Shown: in pieces, positions 1-8,571 of the stretch
Numbering within the stretch: the stretch's first letter is position 1
How the letters are laid out: every line of letters starts with the position of its first letter
Assembly: GCF_014698115.1 (NCBI RefSeq)
Contig: NZ_JACJSJ010000037.1
Location: 1 to 64,000 of the forward strand
Reading direction: 5' to 3'
Length of the DNA: 64,000 nucleotides
From: Nostoc sp. FACHB-973
GTDB lineage: Bacteria > Cyanobacteriota > Cyanobacteriia > Cyanobacteriales > Nostocaceae
Position numbers and translations under genes: made by a program
The notes under the pieces: generated by a model
What the model was told of the DNA's origin: nothing
Databases searched by the model: none
The model's input: only the letters and a program-made list of their open reading frames with translations

Positions 1-62
1 CCTAGCCATTCATTTCACCTTCAGGGTTGATATAGCGTTTCCTGACCTAATAAGGTACACCT

Positions 63-91
63 GTAGGGGCACGGCACTGCCGTGCCCCTAC
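63..91. repeat. 29-bp palindromic repeat (GTAGGGGCACGGCA arms)
   Basis: Perfect inverted repeat: arm GTAGGGGCACGGCA, one central base, arm TGCCGTGCCCCTAC. The same architecture recurs at 6300-6328, 12661-12689 (one mismatch) and, with other inner bases, at 14105-14133. It is a dispersed intergenic repeat that could fold as a hairpin in RNA. Apart from this repeat, I see no gene in 1-212. Confidence 0.8.
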
Positions 92-212
92 GCCTAGCGC
101 AATTTGTCAAGCTCACTTTTAGATCAGTTAGGTGGTGAGCCGAAACTCAACTAGATTACACAATCTAAAACAGCGAAATTACTAATATACCCAACCATTA
201 TGGAAAACATCT

Positions 213-698
213 ATGAAGCGTTTAATCTCAGCTACTTTTGCTACGGTTGCTCTGGTGGTTTCGTTATCAACTCAGGCGATCGCTCAGAGCAAATCTTCTC
301 CAGTTCCAGCCTTGTTGGATCGCTTAGGCATGACATATAAAGAACAAGATGGTTATTTTGTAGTATTGGCTGGAGTTGATGGTGGGCGGATTCAAACTGG
401 ATTCATTCTGCCGGAAATTGCCAATATTGGTGGTGTTGAATACATTTATGTTGCCTCTGTGTCCCAAATTTCCAAGACTCCTCCCAATGCAGAAAATACA
501 AAGAAATTGCAGCAAAGCAGTTTTAATGACTCTTTGAGCGGGTGGAAAACAATCTTTACAAATGAGATGTATCTAACTACTTACGGCAGCGTAGTACCTC
601 TCAAAGCAGATTCAGATTCGGCACGTAAAGACATTATCAAAATTCTTAATATTGCTGACACCGCAGAAAAAGACTTCACTGGCAAAGACGAATTTTGA
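213..698 (+). CDS. secreted hypothetical protein (161 aa)
   Basis: The first 24-25 residues form a clear signal peptide: Lys-Arg, a hydrophobic stretch (TFATVALVVSLSTQ) and an AIAQ cleavage site. The mature part of about 135 residues has no motif I can assign. It begins with a segment about a short domain (LLDRLGMTYKEQDGYFVV) that recalls YbjN-like or other small cyanobacterial secreted proteins, but this is only an impression. The protein is probably periplasmic or exported. The gene stands alone; the next gene on this strand starts 168 bp later, beyond a MITE-like repeat. Function unknown. The ATG start fits the signal peptide exactly. Confidence 0.75.
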   Translation: MKRLISATFATVALVVSLSTQAIAQSKSSPVPALLDRLGMTYKEQDGYFVVLAGVDGGRIQTGFILPEIANIGGVEYIYVASVSQISKTPPNAENTKKLQQSSFNDSLSGWKTIFTNEMYLTTYGSVVPLKADSDSARKDIIKILNIADTAEKDFTGKDEF

Positions 699-765
699 AG
701 AAGACGCCAGCGCCAGCTTCACTAGGGCGTGTTTTCAAACTACTTGTTTAGCCTCCTAACTTTTT

Positions 766-837
766 AGATCCCCCTAAATCCATGCCACTTGCTCATAGGG
801 AGTCAGCGCGTTGGGCGCTCCTTAAAAAGGGGGACTT
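766..837. mobile_element. short MITE-like repeat (AGATCCCCCTAAA / TTAAAAAGGGGGACTT ends)
   Basis: Imperfect terminal inverted repeats, AGATCCCCCTAAA on the left and TTAAAAAGGGGGACTT on the right, flank an inner palindrome (AGCGCG TTGG GCGCT). No coding capacity. Elements with such ends are common between genes in filamentous cyanobacteria. It sits 29 bp before the next start codon, so it may form part of that gene's 5' leader. Confidence 0.5.
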
Positions 838-866
838 TATTTACAACTTATAGAGTGAGTTAAATT

Positions 867-1748
867 ATGTGGACTAAATTAGCCCAAAGAATTATTCTCT
901 TCTGCTTGACTTTATTACTGAGTCTGGGGCTTTCTATCAATTATGTCACAGCCCAATCAGTACCTTTTTATTGGGAATTTATTAATGTTGATATCGCCGT
1001 CCAAAATAACGGTGATATGTTAGTTTCAGAAACTCAAAAATATACATTCACCGGAGATTACAAAAATCAACGTTATCGCTATATTCCCATTGACAAACTA
1101 GACGAAATCACCGATGTTTCTGTATCTGAAAATGCTAAAGAATTACCCAGCGAAACTGGATTTGAAAATAATCAGTTCTGGATTCGCTGGACACACCAAC
1201 TCAAAGCACCTGAAAGCCATACCTTTGTTTTGAAATATCGTGTTGTTGGCGGATTGCATGTAGATACCAATACTAATGATGCTCAAGTATACTGGAAAGC
1301 TATCTTTGCCGATCGCCAAGCTGCCATCAAACAGGCAAAAGTGCAAGTTAAACTTCCTCAACAAGTCACTGATGGTATCAACAATTTCGAGAGTTTTGGT
1401 GCTTCTGCAAATGTTCGCAAAATCGATGCTAAAACCATTGAGTTTGTTGCTCAAGGAGCTATTGAACCACAGCAAGAGTTAGAAATTCAGGTGAAATTTA
1501 ATCGCGCAGGTACTGACATCACAGCTCCTCAATGGCAAAGTTCAAACTCGGTTAGTACGTCTGACTCTACATCATCAGAATCTCCATTTTGGGGTTCCTG
1601 GATTTTTTGGGCATTTTTTATTTTCATCTGGATATTCGGTGCAAGTGGAAGTGGCGGTAGCAGTAGCGGTGGTGGCGGTGGTGGCGGTGGTGGTGGCGGT
1701 GGCGGTGGTGGTGGTGGTGGCGGTGGCGGCGGTGGTGGCGGTGGTTAA
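867..1748 (+). CDS. DUF2207-domain protein with poly-glycine tail, copy 1
   Basis: Residues 1-30 are a signal peptide (hydrophobic core, TAQ site). Residues 31-225 match the DUF2207 family of predicted membrane-anchored extracytoplasmic proteins: the start YWEFINVDIAVQNNGDMLVSE, then repeated beta-strand-like segments and WTHQLKAPESHTFVLKYRV. A transmembrane helix follows at about 240-258 (WIFWAFFIFIWIFG), then a tail of about 25 almost pure glycines encoded by GGT/GGC repeats. Full-length DUF2207 proteins usually have a longer C-terminal part, so this is a short version. The neighbour at 2119-3021 is a close paralogue, indicating tandem duplication. Function unknown; location probably cell envelope. 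Confidence 0.85.
   Translation: MWTKLAQRIILFCLTLLLSLGLSINYVTAQSVPFYWEFINVDIAVQNNGDMLVSETQKYTFTGDYKNQRYRYIPIDKLDEITDVSVSENAKELPSETGFENNQFWIRWTHQLKAPESHTFVLKYRVVGGLHVDTNTNDAQVYWKAIFADRQAAIKQAKVQVKLPQQVTDGINNFESFGASANVRKIDAKTIEFVAQGAIEPQQELEIQVKFNRAGTDITAPQWQSSNSVSTSDSTSSESPFWGSWIFWAFFIFIWIFGASGSGGSSSGGGGGGGGGGGGGGGGGGGGGGGGGG
1663..1745 (+). repeat. GGT/GGC trinucleotide repeat encoding poly-Gly
   Basis: A run of glycine codons at the 3' end of the first DUF2207 gene, mostly GGT and GGC. It is a candidate for length variation by slippage; any change that is a multiple of three only alters the length of the glycine tail. Confidence 0.85.
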
Positions 1749-1799
1749 AATAATTCGTAATTAATAATGACACTTGCGGAGTCGCTAACGTAATTGAAT

Positions 1800-1948
1800 T
1801 CTAGGAATCAGCTTTGATTTTTGAAAAAATCTTAGTTATGTAGGGTGTGTTACAGCTTGCGTAACGCACTAACCGAAGGGTTTTGGTGCTTTACTCTCGG
1901 CGATAAAATACCCTACGTATATTTCAAAAATCAAATATGAATCCTAGA
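1800..1948. mobile_element. MITE-like element, TCTAGGAATC...GATTCCTAGA type ends
   Basis: The left end (TCTAGGAATCA then TTTGATTTTTGAA) is the inverted repeat of the right end (TTTCAAAAATCAAA then GAATCCTAGA), with inner copies TATGTAGGGT and ACCCTACGTA. The interior has no gene. Related termini occur at 14198-14320, 44611-44737 and, as a single end, at 7438-7482. The rest of the space between the two DUF2207 genes (1749-2118) shows nothing else. Confidence 0.7.
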
Positions 1949-2118
1949 GTTAGAGATTTAGATCGCAACAGAGAAAAACTAACAATTTGACAATTAGCCG
2001 CGAGTATTTTGCTAATAATTACGAATTAATTAAATAAATTTCGCTACTCTATTGGCATTTAAAAAATGCTGTACCGATTTGATAATCACTATTTACTATT
2101 TATAGAGTTAATTAAATT

Positions 2119-3021
2119 ATGTGGACTAAATTAACCCAAAGGATTATTCTATTTTGCTTGACTTTCTTACTCACTCTGGGACTTTGTATCAATCATATCA
2201 CAGCCCAGGAATTACCTTTTTATTGGGAGTTTATTAATGTTGATATTGCCGTACAGAATAGCGGTGATATGTTAGTTTCAGAAACTCAAAAGTATACATT
2301 CACTGGAGATTATAAAAATCAACGTTACCGCTATATTTCTCTTGAAAAAGTAGACAAAATTACTGATATTTCTGTCTCCGATAATGGTCAAATACTGCCC
2401 AGTGAAACAGGGATTCAAAACAACCAACTTTGGATTCGTTGGACACACCAACTCAAAGCACCCGAAAGCCATACTTTTGTTTTGAAATATCGCGTTATTG
2501 GTGGGTTACATGTAGATGAAAATGATGCTCAAGTATACTGGAAGGCTATATTTTCTGACCATCAAGCCCCTATCAAAAAGGCAAAAGTCCAAGTGAAAAT
2601 CCCTGAGCAAGTCACTAATGGTATCAACAATTTCCAGAGTTTTGGAGTTGCTGCAAAGGTTCGCAAAATCGATGCTAAAACGATTGAGTTTGTTGCTCAA
2701 AGGACTATTGAACCACAGCAAGAGTTAGAAGTTCAGGTGAAATTTAATCGGTTAGGTACTGACATCACCACTCCTCAATGGCAAAGTTCAGATTGGTGGA
2801 GTCTCTTGATTTTTTTGGGAATTCTTCTGTTCATACTATTCATGATATTCCGCAGAAGTGGTGGCAGTACTTCCAGAGGTAGCGGTTCCAGGCGCACTAG
2901 TTACACGAACAGTAGTTATATTGGTGGTGGCGGTGACGGAGGCGGTGGTGGTGATGGAGGTGGCGGAGGCTGTGGTGGTGGTGACGGAGGGGGTGGTGGT
3001 GGTGATGGAGGTGGCGGTTAA
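2119..3021 (+). CDS. DUF2207-domain protein with Gly/Asp-rich tail, copy 2
   Basis: Paralogue of the gene at 867-1748, nearly identical over the first 225 residues: signal peptide 1-30 ending TAQ, DUF2207 domain about 31-220. A transmembrane helix lies at about 228-246 (LLIFLGILLFILFMIF), followed by a basic Ser/Arg/Thr stretch and a tail of glycine blocks broken by single aspartates (GGGGDGGGGGDGG). The tail differs most between the copies, so it evolves quickly. The gene converges on the STAND ATPase gene with only 13 bp between stop codons, so the two may share termination signals. Role unknown; likely membrane-anchored in the envelope. Confidence 0.85.
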   Translation: MWTKLTQRIILFCLTFLLTLGLCINHITAQELPFYWEFINVDIAVQNSGDMLVSETQKYTFTGDYKNQRYRYISLEKVDKITDISVSDNGQILPSETGIQNNQLWIRWTHQLKAPESHTFVLKYRVIGGLHVDENDAQVYWKAIFSDHQAPIKKAKVQVKIPEQVTNGINNFQSFGVAAKVRKIDAKTIEFVAQRTIEPQQELEVQVKFNRLGTDITTPQWQSSDWWSLLIFLGILLFILFMIFRRSGGSTSRGSGSRRTSYTNSSYIGGGGDGGGGGDGGGGGCGGGDGGGGGGDGGGG

Positions 3022-3034
3022 ATGGCTTTGGCTG

Positions 3035-4258
3035 CTACTCTTGGGATTTAAACAAACGCTGTACGCATTTGAGAATAACTGGTTGTAAAAAAAAGCGTTG
3101 CTTATTATCATCTTTCGTGGTTTCTACTAATGCCCTGCGCTTTAAGGATAAAAGCCCAGCCAAAATATCTCCATTTGAAGGATGATTTTCAAAGTGTAAT
3201 AGTATCTCTTCACGAGTTAATCCCTGGGGTTGTGTAGCCAAACACTTGATGAGAGTTTGTTCCAGCATCGAAATCTCCCTCAACCATTGCGCCACCAGTG
3301 GCTCAAATTCACCAGCAACTAGGGTTCCAGAGGCTAAAAACTCTCCCACATCGCCAGCAAATAATTCCTGAATAAAATTTGCCGCCATGTTCAAAAATAA
3401 GGGATTGCCACCATACTGATTTACCAGGGTAATCCACTGCTGGGCATCAAATATGAGCCGATGATGCTGCAAAAGCTCGATCGCACCTTCCATCAAACCA
3501 CCAAGTGGGAAAATAACTGCACCATTCCCACTCAGGGTATTTAATTCCTCTGGTTGTTCTCGACTGGTCAAAATTACGCAACTCGAATGATTCGTTTGCA
3601 CTACAGAACGCAGAAAACCAGCGTAGGATTCGTATTCTAAACGATATTGCCCCGCACGTTGGCGTAGCCCGCCGTTGGCATCGCCACCCAAAATCCGATC
3701 CCAACCATCAAAAACTAACAGAGTTTTTGGTAGTAGAAGTGGAAGCAAATCTATTGTTGGTGGAGTCACATGAAAATCAAACCACAGAGTTTGCTGAAAA
3801 CTGTATTTAGAAGCTTCAGCAAGTTTTGCTGCTAAAGCTGTTTTACCGATACCCCCCATCCCTGTAATTACAATCAGGCGCGTTCTTTGCTCAACTGCTT
3901 GGGTGAGTCTCGCTAGTTCGTAACGCCGCCCAAAGAACAAAGGAATATTTGGGATTTGGGTTGTACCAGATGCAGAGGAATTGACGGGGCGATCGAGTAA
4001 GTCTTGCCAATTCAAACCCAAAACCTGACAAAATGCTTTAAGTACTGAGGCATCAATGGCATCACCTTTAAGGAAACGTTTCCATGTCGATAAAGATACA
4101 CCTGCTGCAAAAACTTCTGCATTTTCCCAGTCACGCCCAGGTTCGATAATTTGACTTGCTTCTTCTAACCAGCGTGGATTATCAATTGTCCAAGCTTTTT
4201 CTTGACGAGCTTGTTTAACAATTTGTAGTCCATTCAGCGAGAGTTTGAGGCTAGGCAT
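3035..4258 (-). CDS. STAND (NB-ARC-like) ATPase with N-terminal HTH-like domain
   Basis: A 407-residue protein. Residues 45-90 resemble the helix-turn-helix-like domain found at the start of many cyanobacterial STAND proteins (SLSTWKRFLKGDAIDASVLKAFCQVLGL). The P-loop GMGGIGKT lies at 133-140 and a Walker B-like LLVFDGWD at 180-187, followed by SCVILTSREQP, typical of NB-ARC/NACHT ATPases. Most relatives carry WD40 or TPR sensor repeats after the ATPase; here the protein ends about 70 residues after the winged-helix-like part, so the sensor region is absent. Residues 190-205 (GGDANGGLRQRAGQ) are encoded by a dispersed palindromic repeat. STAND proteins act as signalling or defence switches; the target here is unknown. 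Confidence 0.8.
   Translation of the reverse strand: MPSLKLSLNGLQIVKQARQEKAWTIDNPRWLEEASQIIEPGRDWENAEVFAAGVSLSTWKRFLKGDAIDASVLKAFCQVLGLNWQDLLDRPVNSSASGTTQIPNIPLFFGRRYELARLTQAVEQRTRLIVITGMGGIGKTALAAKLAEASKYSFQQTLWFDFHVTPPTIDLLPLLLPKTLLVFDGWDRILGGDANGGLRQRAGQYRLEYESYAGFLRSVVQTNHSSCVILTSREQPEELNTLSGNGAVIFPLGGLMEGAIELLQHHRLIFDAQQWITLVNQYGGNPLFLNMAANFIQELFAGDVGEFLASGTLVAGEFEPLVAQWLREISMLEQTLIKCLATQPQGLTREEILLHFENHPSNGDILAGLLSLKRRALVETTKDDNKQRFFLQPVILKCVQRLFKSQE
3658..3685. repeat. palindromic repeat inside the STAND gene
   Basis: A GC-rich imperfect palindrome (TTGGCGTAGCCC / GCCGTTGGCATCGCC) of the type spread through Nostoc-group genomes. It lies in frame within the coding sequence and encodes about ten extra residues after the Walker B region. 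Similar elements lie in two other genes of this window (38948-38981 and 41751-41781). Confidence 0.65.
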
Positions 4259-4453
4259 TTAGATAATAGATAAGCAATTGAAAATTCAAAATCCTTGATT
4301 ACACTGCATCCTGACTTCCGACTCCATGCAAATTAAATCTGGAACAGATTATCAAATCTCACCTACAAGGTACACTATATACTCATAACATCGGAACGAA
4401 TTTATGAATATTTGCCTCTTGACTAATGACCCCTAACTCTTGACCATTCACTA

Positions 4454-5752
4454 ATGACTCAAGTAGATATTCTGATACTATCAAATGGTCCAGGTGAGGT
4501 AACAACCTGGGTGCGTCCAGTGGTAAAGGCATTGCGGCAAAAATTCGGCAATGACCGAAATCAACTGAGGATAAGTGTAGTCCTGTCGCCTTGCCCAAAT
4601 GCTACTGGTAAAGAAGCTGCGATCGCTCTTTCTTACCCAGAAGTAGACAGAGTTCAATCACCAGAGCATTTTTGGCAATTTTTGCTCTGGGGGAAAACAT
4701 TGGAAAATTGGGACTGGAGAAGTTGCGGTGTAGTGGTTTTCCTCGGTGGCGATCAAATTTTCCCTGTAGTCATCGGTAAAAAACTAGGATATCGCACAGT
4801 TGTTTATGCCGAATGGGAAGCCCGGTGGCATAACTGGATTGATCGCTTTGGAGTTATGAAACCTCAAGTTGCTGCTGGCGTTTCCCAAAAATATGCCCAC
4901 AAATTCACTGTTGTGGGAGATTTGATGTTAGAAGCTAATACTAATTTGTCATCAGTCAAGAGCCATCCCTTATTAACAAATGACACAGGACAAATAACTG
5001 ACTTAATTGGTATCTTACCGGGTTCAAAAGCCGCAAAATTAACCCAAGGGATACCTTTAATGTTAGCGATCGCCGAACACATCCACGCCAAAAAACCCCA
5101 AACCAAATTTGTGATTCCTGTGGCTCCAACGGTGGATTTACAAACCTTAGCTAGTTTTGGTGATTCCCAAAAAAACCCTTTTGTGGAAACTTTTGGTCTT
5201 AGCAATGTTTCCTTAATTATTCCAGAGGACGGTAAAAGCAAGGCATCACTCAAAACGCAGAGGGGTCTAACTGTAGAATTATGCCAAGAAAACCCTGCCT
5301 ATGACTTATTATCACAGTGCTGCATCTGCCTAACTACAGTGGGGGCAAACACCGCTGAACTCGGTGCTTTAGGAGTGCCGATGATTGTTGTGCTACCTAC
5401 CCAACAATTGGATGCGATGCGTTCTTGGGATGGTTTGCCGGGGTTATTAGCTAATTTGCCAGGGGTGGGTTCTACCTTTGCCAAGGTGATTAACTGGGTG
5501 TTCCTCAGTCGCAAAGGTTTATTAGCATGGCCGAATATCTGGGCACAGGAGGAAATCGTGCCGGAACTTGTAGGCAAACTCCAGCCGCCAGAAGTTGGAG
5601 AAATGGTATTAGATTTTTTGGCTCATCCAGAAAAATTGGAGGATATCCGAGCCAAGCTACGTCGAGTTCGTGGCGAAAGCGGAGCAGCCCAAAAGATAGC
5701 ACAGATTGTTTGTGAGGAAATTGGGAAAGTCGGGGGAGATGTCAAAAATTAA
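4454..5752 (+). CDS. lipid-A-disaccharide synthase-related protein (LpxB-like)
   Basis: A 432-residue protein with the fold signature of the LpxB-type glycosyltransferases: N-terminal ILSNGPGEVTTWVRPV, the phrase FLGGDQIFPVVIGKKLGY, VVGDLMLEAN, then a C-terminal half with GILPGSKAAKL and TVGANTAELGALGVPMIVVLPT, the nucleotide-sugar binding region. Cyanobacteria have this protein besides or in place of true LpxB, and its substrate is not established. The ATG at 4454 begins MTQVDILILSNGPGE, which matches the expected start. It converges with the small membrane protein at 5765-6178, leaving 12 bp between stops. Confidence 0.85.
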   Translation: MTQVDILILSNGPGEVTTWVRPVVKALRQKFGNDRNQLRISVVLSPCPNATGKEAAIALSYPEVDRVQSPEHFWQFLLWGKTLENWDWRSCGVVVFLGGDQIFPVVIGKKLGYRTVVYAEWEARWHNWIDRFGVMKPQVAAGVSQKYAHKFTVVGDLMLEANTNLSSVKSHPLLTNDTGQITDLIGILPGSKAAKLTQGIPLMLAIAEHIHAKKPQTKFVIPVAPTVDLQTLASFGDSQKNPFVETFGLSNVSLIIPEDGKSKASLKTQRGLTVELCQENPAYDLLSQCCICLTTVGANTAELGALGVPMIVVLPTQQLDAMRSWDGLPGLLANLPGVGSTFAKVINWVFLSRKGLLAWPNIWAQEEIVPELVGKLQPPEVGEMVLDFLAHPEKLEDIRAKLRRVRGESGAAQKIAQIVCEEIGKVGGDVKN

Positions 5753-5764
5753 TTTGATTTTTTC

Positions 5765-6178
5765 TCAATCCGACGATCCGTCATTGCGTCGTCCGAGTTC
5801 AAAAATGCCACAACTAATACAAGCAAGTATACCTAAGCTGATTCCCCAGCTAGGCCCTAAACTGATTTCTACACCCCAATTAAATAAAGCGCCAACTACC
5901 AAAAAAGGCACAATACTAAACAGTGAGGCATAAAAAGCGTTTTGGGATTCTCTAGCTTTACGAGTCTTTTCAAATTCTGACTGGCTGGTATAAAGCGATC
6001 GCTCGGCAAAGTTAAACCAGCGGTTGAGTTGCTCGATTATCCATTCACTGGCTTTGGAAAAACCTAGATATAACGCCAATGACCACAAACTCGCTCCAGC
6101 GATCGCGATCGTGTCTAATTCAAAGCGGAAAGGCAAAATTTCAGTCAGCATGTCTTGGGGGAGTCCTGCAAGGGTCAA
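5765..6178 (-). CDS. hypothetical membrane protein (137 aa)
   Basis: Three hydrophobic stretches are visible: about residues 24-41 (TIAIAGASLWSLALYLGF), 84-103 (LFSIVPFLVVGALFNWGV) and 107-127 (GPSWGISLGILACISCGIF). Between the first two lies a charged, probably cytoplasmic or helical segment (about 42-80). The C-terminus is polar (ELGRRNDGSSD). I do not recognise a family; small membrane proteins of this kind are common in cyanobacteria. The overlapping plus-strand frame at 5706-5933 is most likely its shadow. Confidence 0.65.
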   Translation of the reverse strand: MTLAGLPQDMLTEILPFRFELDTIAIAGASLWSLALYLGFSKASEWIIEQLNRWFNFAERSLYTSQSEFEKTRKARESQNAFYASLFSIVPFLVVGALFNWGVEISLGPSWGISLGILACISCGIFELGRRNDGSSD

Positions 6179-6260
6179 CTTTAGCTTTTAGTAGATGCTA
6201 AACAAACCTCTTGTGCAATTTTAAGCATAAACGTTAACAAGATTTCAACACTGTAAAGAA

Positions 6261-6328
6261 GTTCCCATTCAGATGCGGTACAACATCATATCGCAAGGTG
6301 TAGGGGCACGGCAATGCCGTGCCCCTAC
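6261..6328. repeat. extended copy of the 29-bp palindrome repeat
   Basis: The palindrome at 6300-6328 is preceded by GTTCCCATTCAGATGCGG and a further TACAACAT block. The same extended unit occurs in reverse orientation after modA (12661-12725). The remaining intergenic space 6330-6641 is very AT-rich and probably holds the promoter of the M23 peptidase gene; I see no other gene in it. Confidence 0.7.
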
Positions 6329-6641
6329 GGGTCTACCTAATATGAGATATAATTTATACTTGATTTTTTAGGTTATTAGAAATTTATATTATTATCTAAT
6401 TTTTAATTTTTTTATTTAAACAAATAATTCAAATTTGAAAAGCAAAAATCTGGTAGTATGTATTGAGATTACTTTAATTTAGTAAATCTTAAACTAAAAT
6501 AATACATTAGATAATAAAAAAATATAACTAATCTGCTATCTTTAGTAGTGAAAAATTTTCATTTTTGATCGTGATTTTAAATCCTTTAGTCAGAAAATTA
6601 GTAAAAAATAAATAATCTTGTTAAATTTGGGAATCAAAAAA

Positions 6642-7343
6642 ATGACGAAGAGGCAACAAAGAGTAGTACTTTCTGGAGCCACACTGTTGATATTAGGATT
6701 GGGTTTGGTAAGTTTAATTACTCTATTGCCTAAGCCAGAAATAGTTAGAGCTAGAGAAGTTCAGCCAAAGAAAGTAGCGAGAGCTAATGGTTGGCTAGCA
6801 GCTTCTTTCCCCGTAGAAAACTTTCAAGCTTACACATCTGGTTTTGGTTACCGTCCCTCGGCTACTGGCGGTTCTAATTGGGAATTTCATGGCGGCTTAG
6901 ACATGGCTGCTCCCCAAGGTAGTTACATTCGTAATTGGTGGGTAGGTACAGTAATTAAAGTTGGCGATGGCAACGCTTGCGGTTCCCATATAGTAATTAA
7001 ATCAGGAGAATGGGAACACACTTATTGCCACATGGAAGGAAACGTAGAAACTGCATCTGGTCGTCGTTATTTGATTGACCGCGCAGGTGGAATTCAAATC
7101 TGGGAAGGTCAGCAAATACCGACTGGAGCCAGAATTGGTAGGGTGGGAATGACTGGACGCACCACTGGGCCACATCTCCACTGGGGACTAAAATATAGCA
7201 ATAATTATGTAGACCCGGCACTTGTTTTGCAAGCAATGTTTTCCCAGCAAAAAGTTTCTAGTAGAGCGACTTCAAGAGTACGTTCTCAACAATCAAAAGT
7301 TGTAATTCAAGATTCAAAAGTTATTCGGGATTCTGGTTATTAG
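6642..7343 (+). CDS. M23 family metallopeptidase, membrane-anchored or secreted
   Basis: A 233-residue protein with an uncleaved or signal-type hydrophobic segment at 8-30 (VVLSGATLLILGLGLVSLIT). The M23 (LytM/lysostaphin) zinc motifs are present: HGGLD with H83 and D87, and GPHLHWG with H178 and H180. These enzymes cut peptidoglycan cross-links or act as scaffolds; with all ligands present this one is probably active in the periplasm. The reading frame is open from a TTG at 6618, but the ATG at 6642 puts the charged MTKRQQR directly before the hydrophobic segment and is preferred. The C-terminal 35 residues are Ser/Arg/Gln-rich and probably disordered. Confidence 0.85.
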   Translation: MTKRQQRVVLSGATLLILGLGLVSLITLLPKPEIVRAREVQPKKVARANGWLAASFPVENFQAYTSGFGYRPSATGGSNWEFHGGLDMAAPQGSYIRNWWVGTVIKVGDGNACGSHIVIKSGEWEHTYCHMEGNVETASGRRYLIDRAGGIQIWEGQQIPTGARIGRVGMTGRTTGPHLHWGLKYSNNYVDPALVLQAMFSQQKVSSRATSRVRSQQSKVVIQDSKVIRDSGY

Positions 7344-7437
7344 TCAATACAGTTCTGTTAAAGCTTAATCCTCTTAGCGTTTCGCGTAACGCACCATTCT
7401 TAAGGATTTAGTCCGTTACGCTGTCGCTAACGCACCC

Positions 7438-7482
7438 TACAAATATTTAATTTTGTTCAAAAATCAAACCGGATTCCTATAG
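7438..7482. repeat. single end of the TAGGAATC MITE family
   Basis: Sequence CACCCTAC, then TTGTTCAAAAATCAAA and GGATTCCTATAG, corresponds to the right end of the elements at 1800-1948 and 14198-14320. No clear left partner is present, only GCGTAACGCACC/CTGTCGCTAACGCACC repeats at 7380-7436, so this is likely a decayed copy. The rest of 7344-7679 holds no gene that I can support. Confidence 0.5.
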
Positions 7483-7679
7483 ATTGTTTTTGTTGGGTAG
7501 GGTGGCAAATTTTTCAAATAAATCGGATTAGCGTAGGCGTAGCCCAACCCAGGCATGGCCAATATGAGTTACCATTTTTGCTCAAACCATAGAGTAGGGA
7601 ACATTGCTGTACCCCCACCCCATAGTTCAATTAACTGAAAATAGCTGTATATTACCGTCTAGGCAGATAGCCGAGTGAA

Positions 7680-8216
7680 TTACTCGTTTTCATTCAGGCG
7701 TTGTACGCTCCAAAACTGCTCTGCAAAGGCGACGGCGGGGTGAATTGGAGCTTTGGGTTTGCTTTTGAGTACCATAGAGGCTTCATGAAGTAAGCGATCG
7801 CTCTTGGTTGAGTTACACCTCTCGCAAGCAGTGACAACGTTATCCCAGCTGTGCTGTCCACCTTTGGAACGAGGAATCACATGGTCAAGGGTTAAACGCT
7901 TACCGCTACCACAGTATTGGCAAGTGTGATTGTCTCGCTTGAGTACTTCACGACGATTCACCGGAGGTACTTTCCAGTGTCGTTCTGGATTACCCGTTGT
8001 TAAACGAATGTGTTCCGGAACTTGTAGTACAACACTGGGTGAACGGACTTCCCACTGCTTTGTACTGCCAAAATCCAATGATTCTGCTTGACCTGTAACT
8101 AACAGTACTATTGCTCGTTTGATGTTGATGCGTGCCAATGGTAGGTAGTTCTTGGAGAAGACTACCACCGAATTTTGTAGTATGTGTGGTTGCTGAGTTT
8201 GCTGCTGGACTTGCAT
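7680..8216 (-). CDS. HNH endonuclease (McrA-type)
   Basis: A 178-residue protein. The C-terminal half has a complete HNH nuclease: CQYCGSGKRLTLDHVIPRSK, then WDNVVTACERCNSTK, giving two CxxC zinc pairs and the catalytic DH. The N-terminal 80 residues (FSKNYLPLARINIKRAIVLLVTGQAE) are typical of the stand-alone HNH proteins widespread in cyanobacteria, whose cellular role is not known. The start codon at 8216 is preceded by GAGGAG about 10 nt upstream, a good ribosome binding site. No restriction or intron partner is beside it. Confidence 0.9.
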   Translation of the reverse strand: MQVQQQTQQPHILQNSVVVFSKNYLPLARINIKRAIVLLVTGQAESLDFGSTKQWEVRSPSVVLQVPEHIRLTTGNPERHWKVPPVNRREVLKRDNHTCQYCGSGKRLTLDHVIPRSKGGQHSWDNVVTACERCNSTKSDRLLHEASMVLKSKPKAPIHPAVAFAEQFWSVQRLNENE

Positions 8217-8241
8217 GTGTAAAAACTCCTCAAAAAAATAA

Positions 8242-8270
8242 CCCCCACTTCTGGTTATCAGCAGCGGGGG
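8242..8270. promoter_or_regulatory. hairpin upstream of the HNH gene
   Basis: CCCCC and GGGGG arms enclose a loop of about 19 nt, in the region that would be the 5' leader of the HNH mRNA (minus strand). No U-tract follows, so a terminator role is doubtful. Significance unclear. Confidence 0.3.
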
Positions 8271-8571
8271 TCAGGTCGTTGGTACTTTTTCCCTAGTTAT
8301 GGGTGCTATGAGACAGTTGCACCTCCCGCTGTGAAGAATAATTCCATCTGGATTGAGCCAAAGAGCGATCGCTCTCAAAATGCTTTCACTTGCAGATTGA
8401 GCCACTAATAAGCGATACGTCCTCTCAAAGGCACACGCGCCCAGTATTCTGCCTGAACCCTTCCTGGGTTGACAATGCATCACGCTATCTATGGTTGAAG
8501 AGAATTTGCCGATCATCGAAACCTTGTAGTATTTGTAGTTGGAACTAATTTTATAATACAGGTTGTAGTAT

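Noticed and set aside
2836-3111. Thr/Ser-rich minus-strand frame and Val-rich plus-strand frame at the end of the second DUF2207 gene
   Set aside because: Both are other-frame readings of the glycine codon repeat.
5706-5933. 75-codon plus-strand frame after the LpxB-like gene
   Set aside because: Overlaps the LpxB-like gene and runs antisense to the small membrane protein; low-complexity PQL repeats.
8271-8516. 81-codon minus-strand frame between the HNH gene and ligA
   Set aside because: No recognisable domain, odd composition, no ribosome binding site; probably chance, though not excluded.
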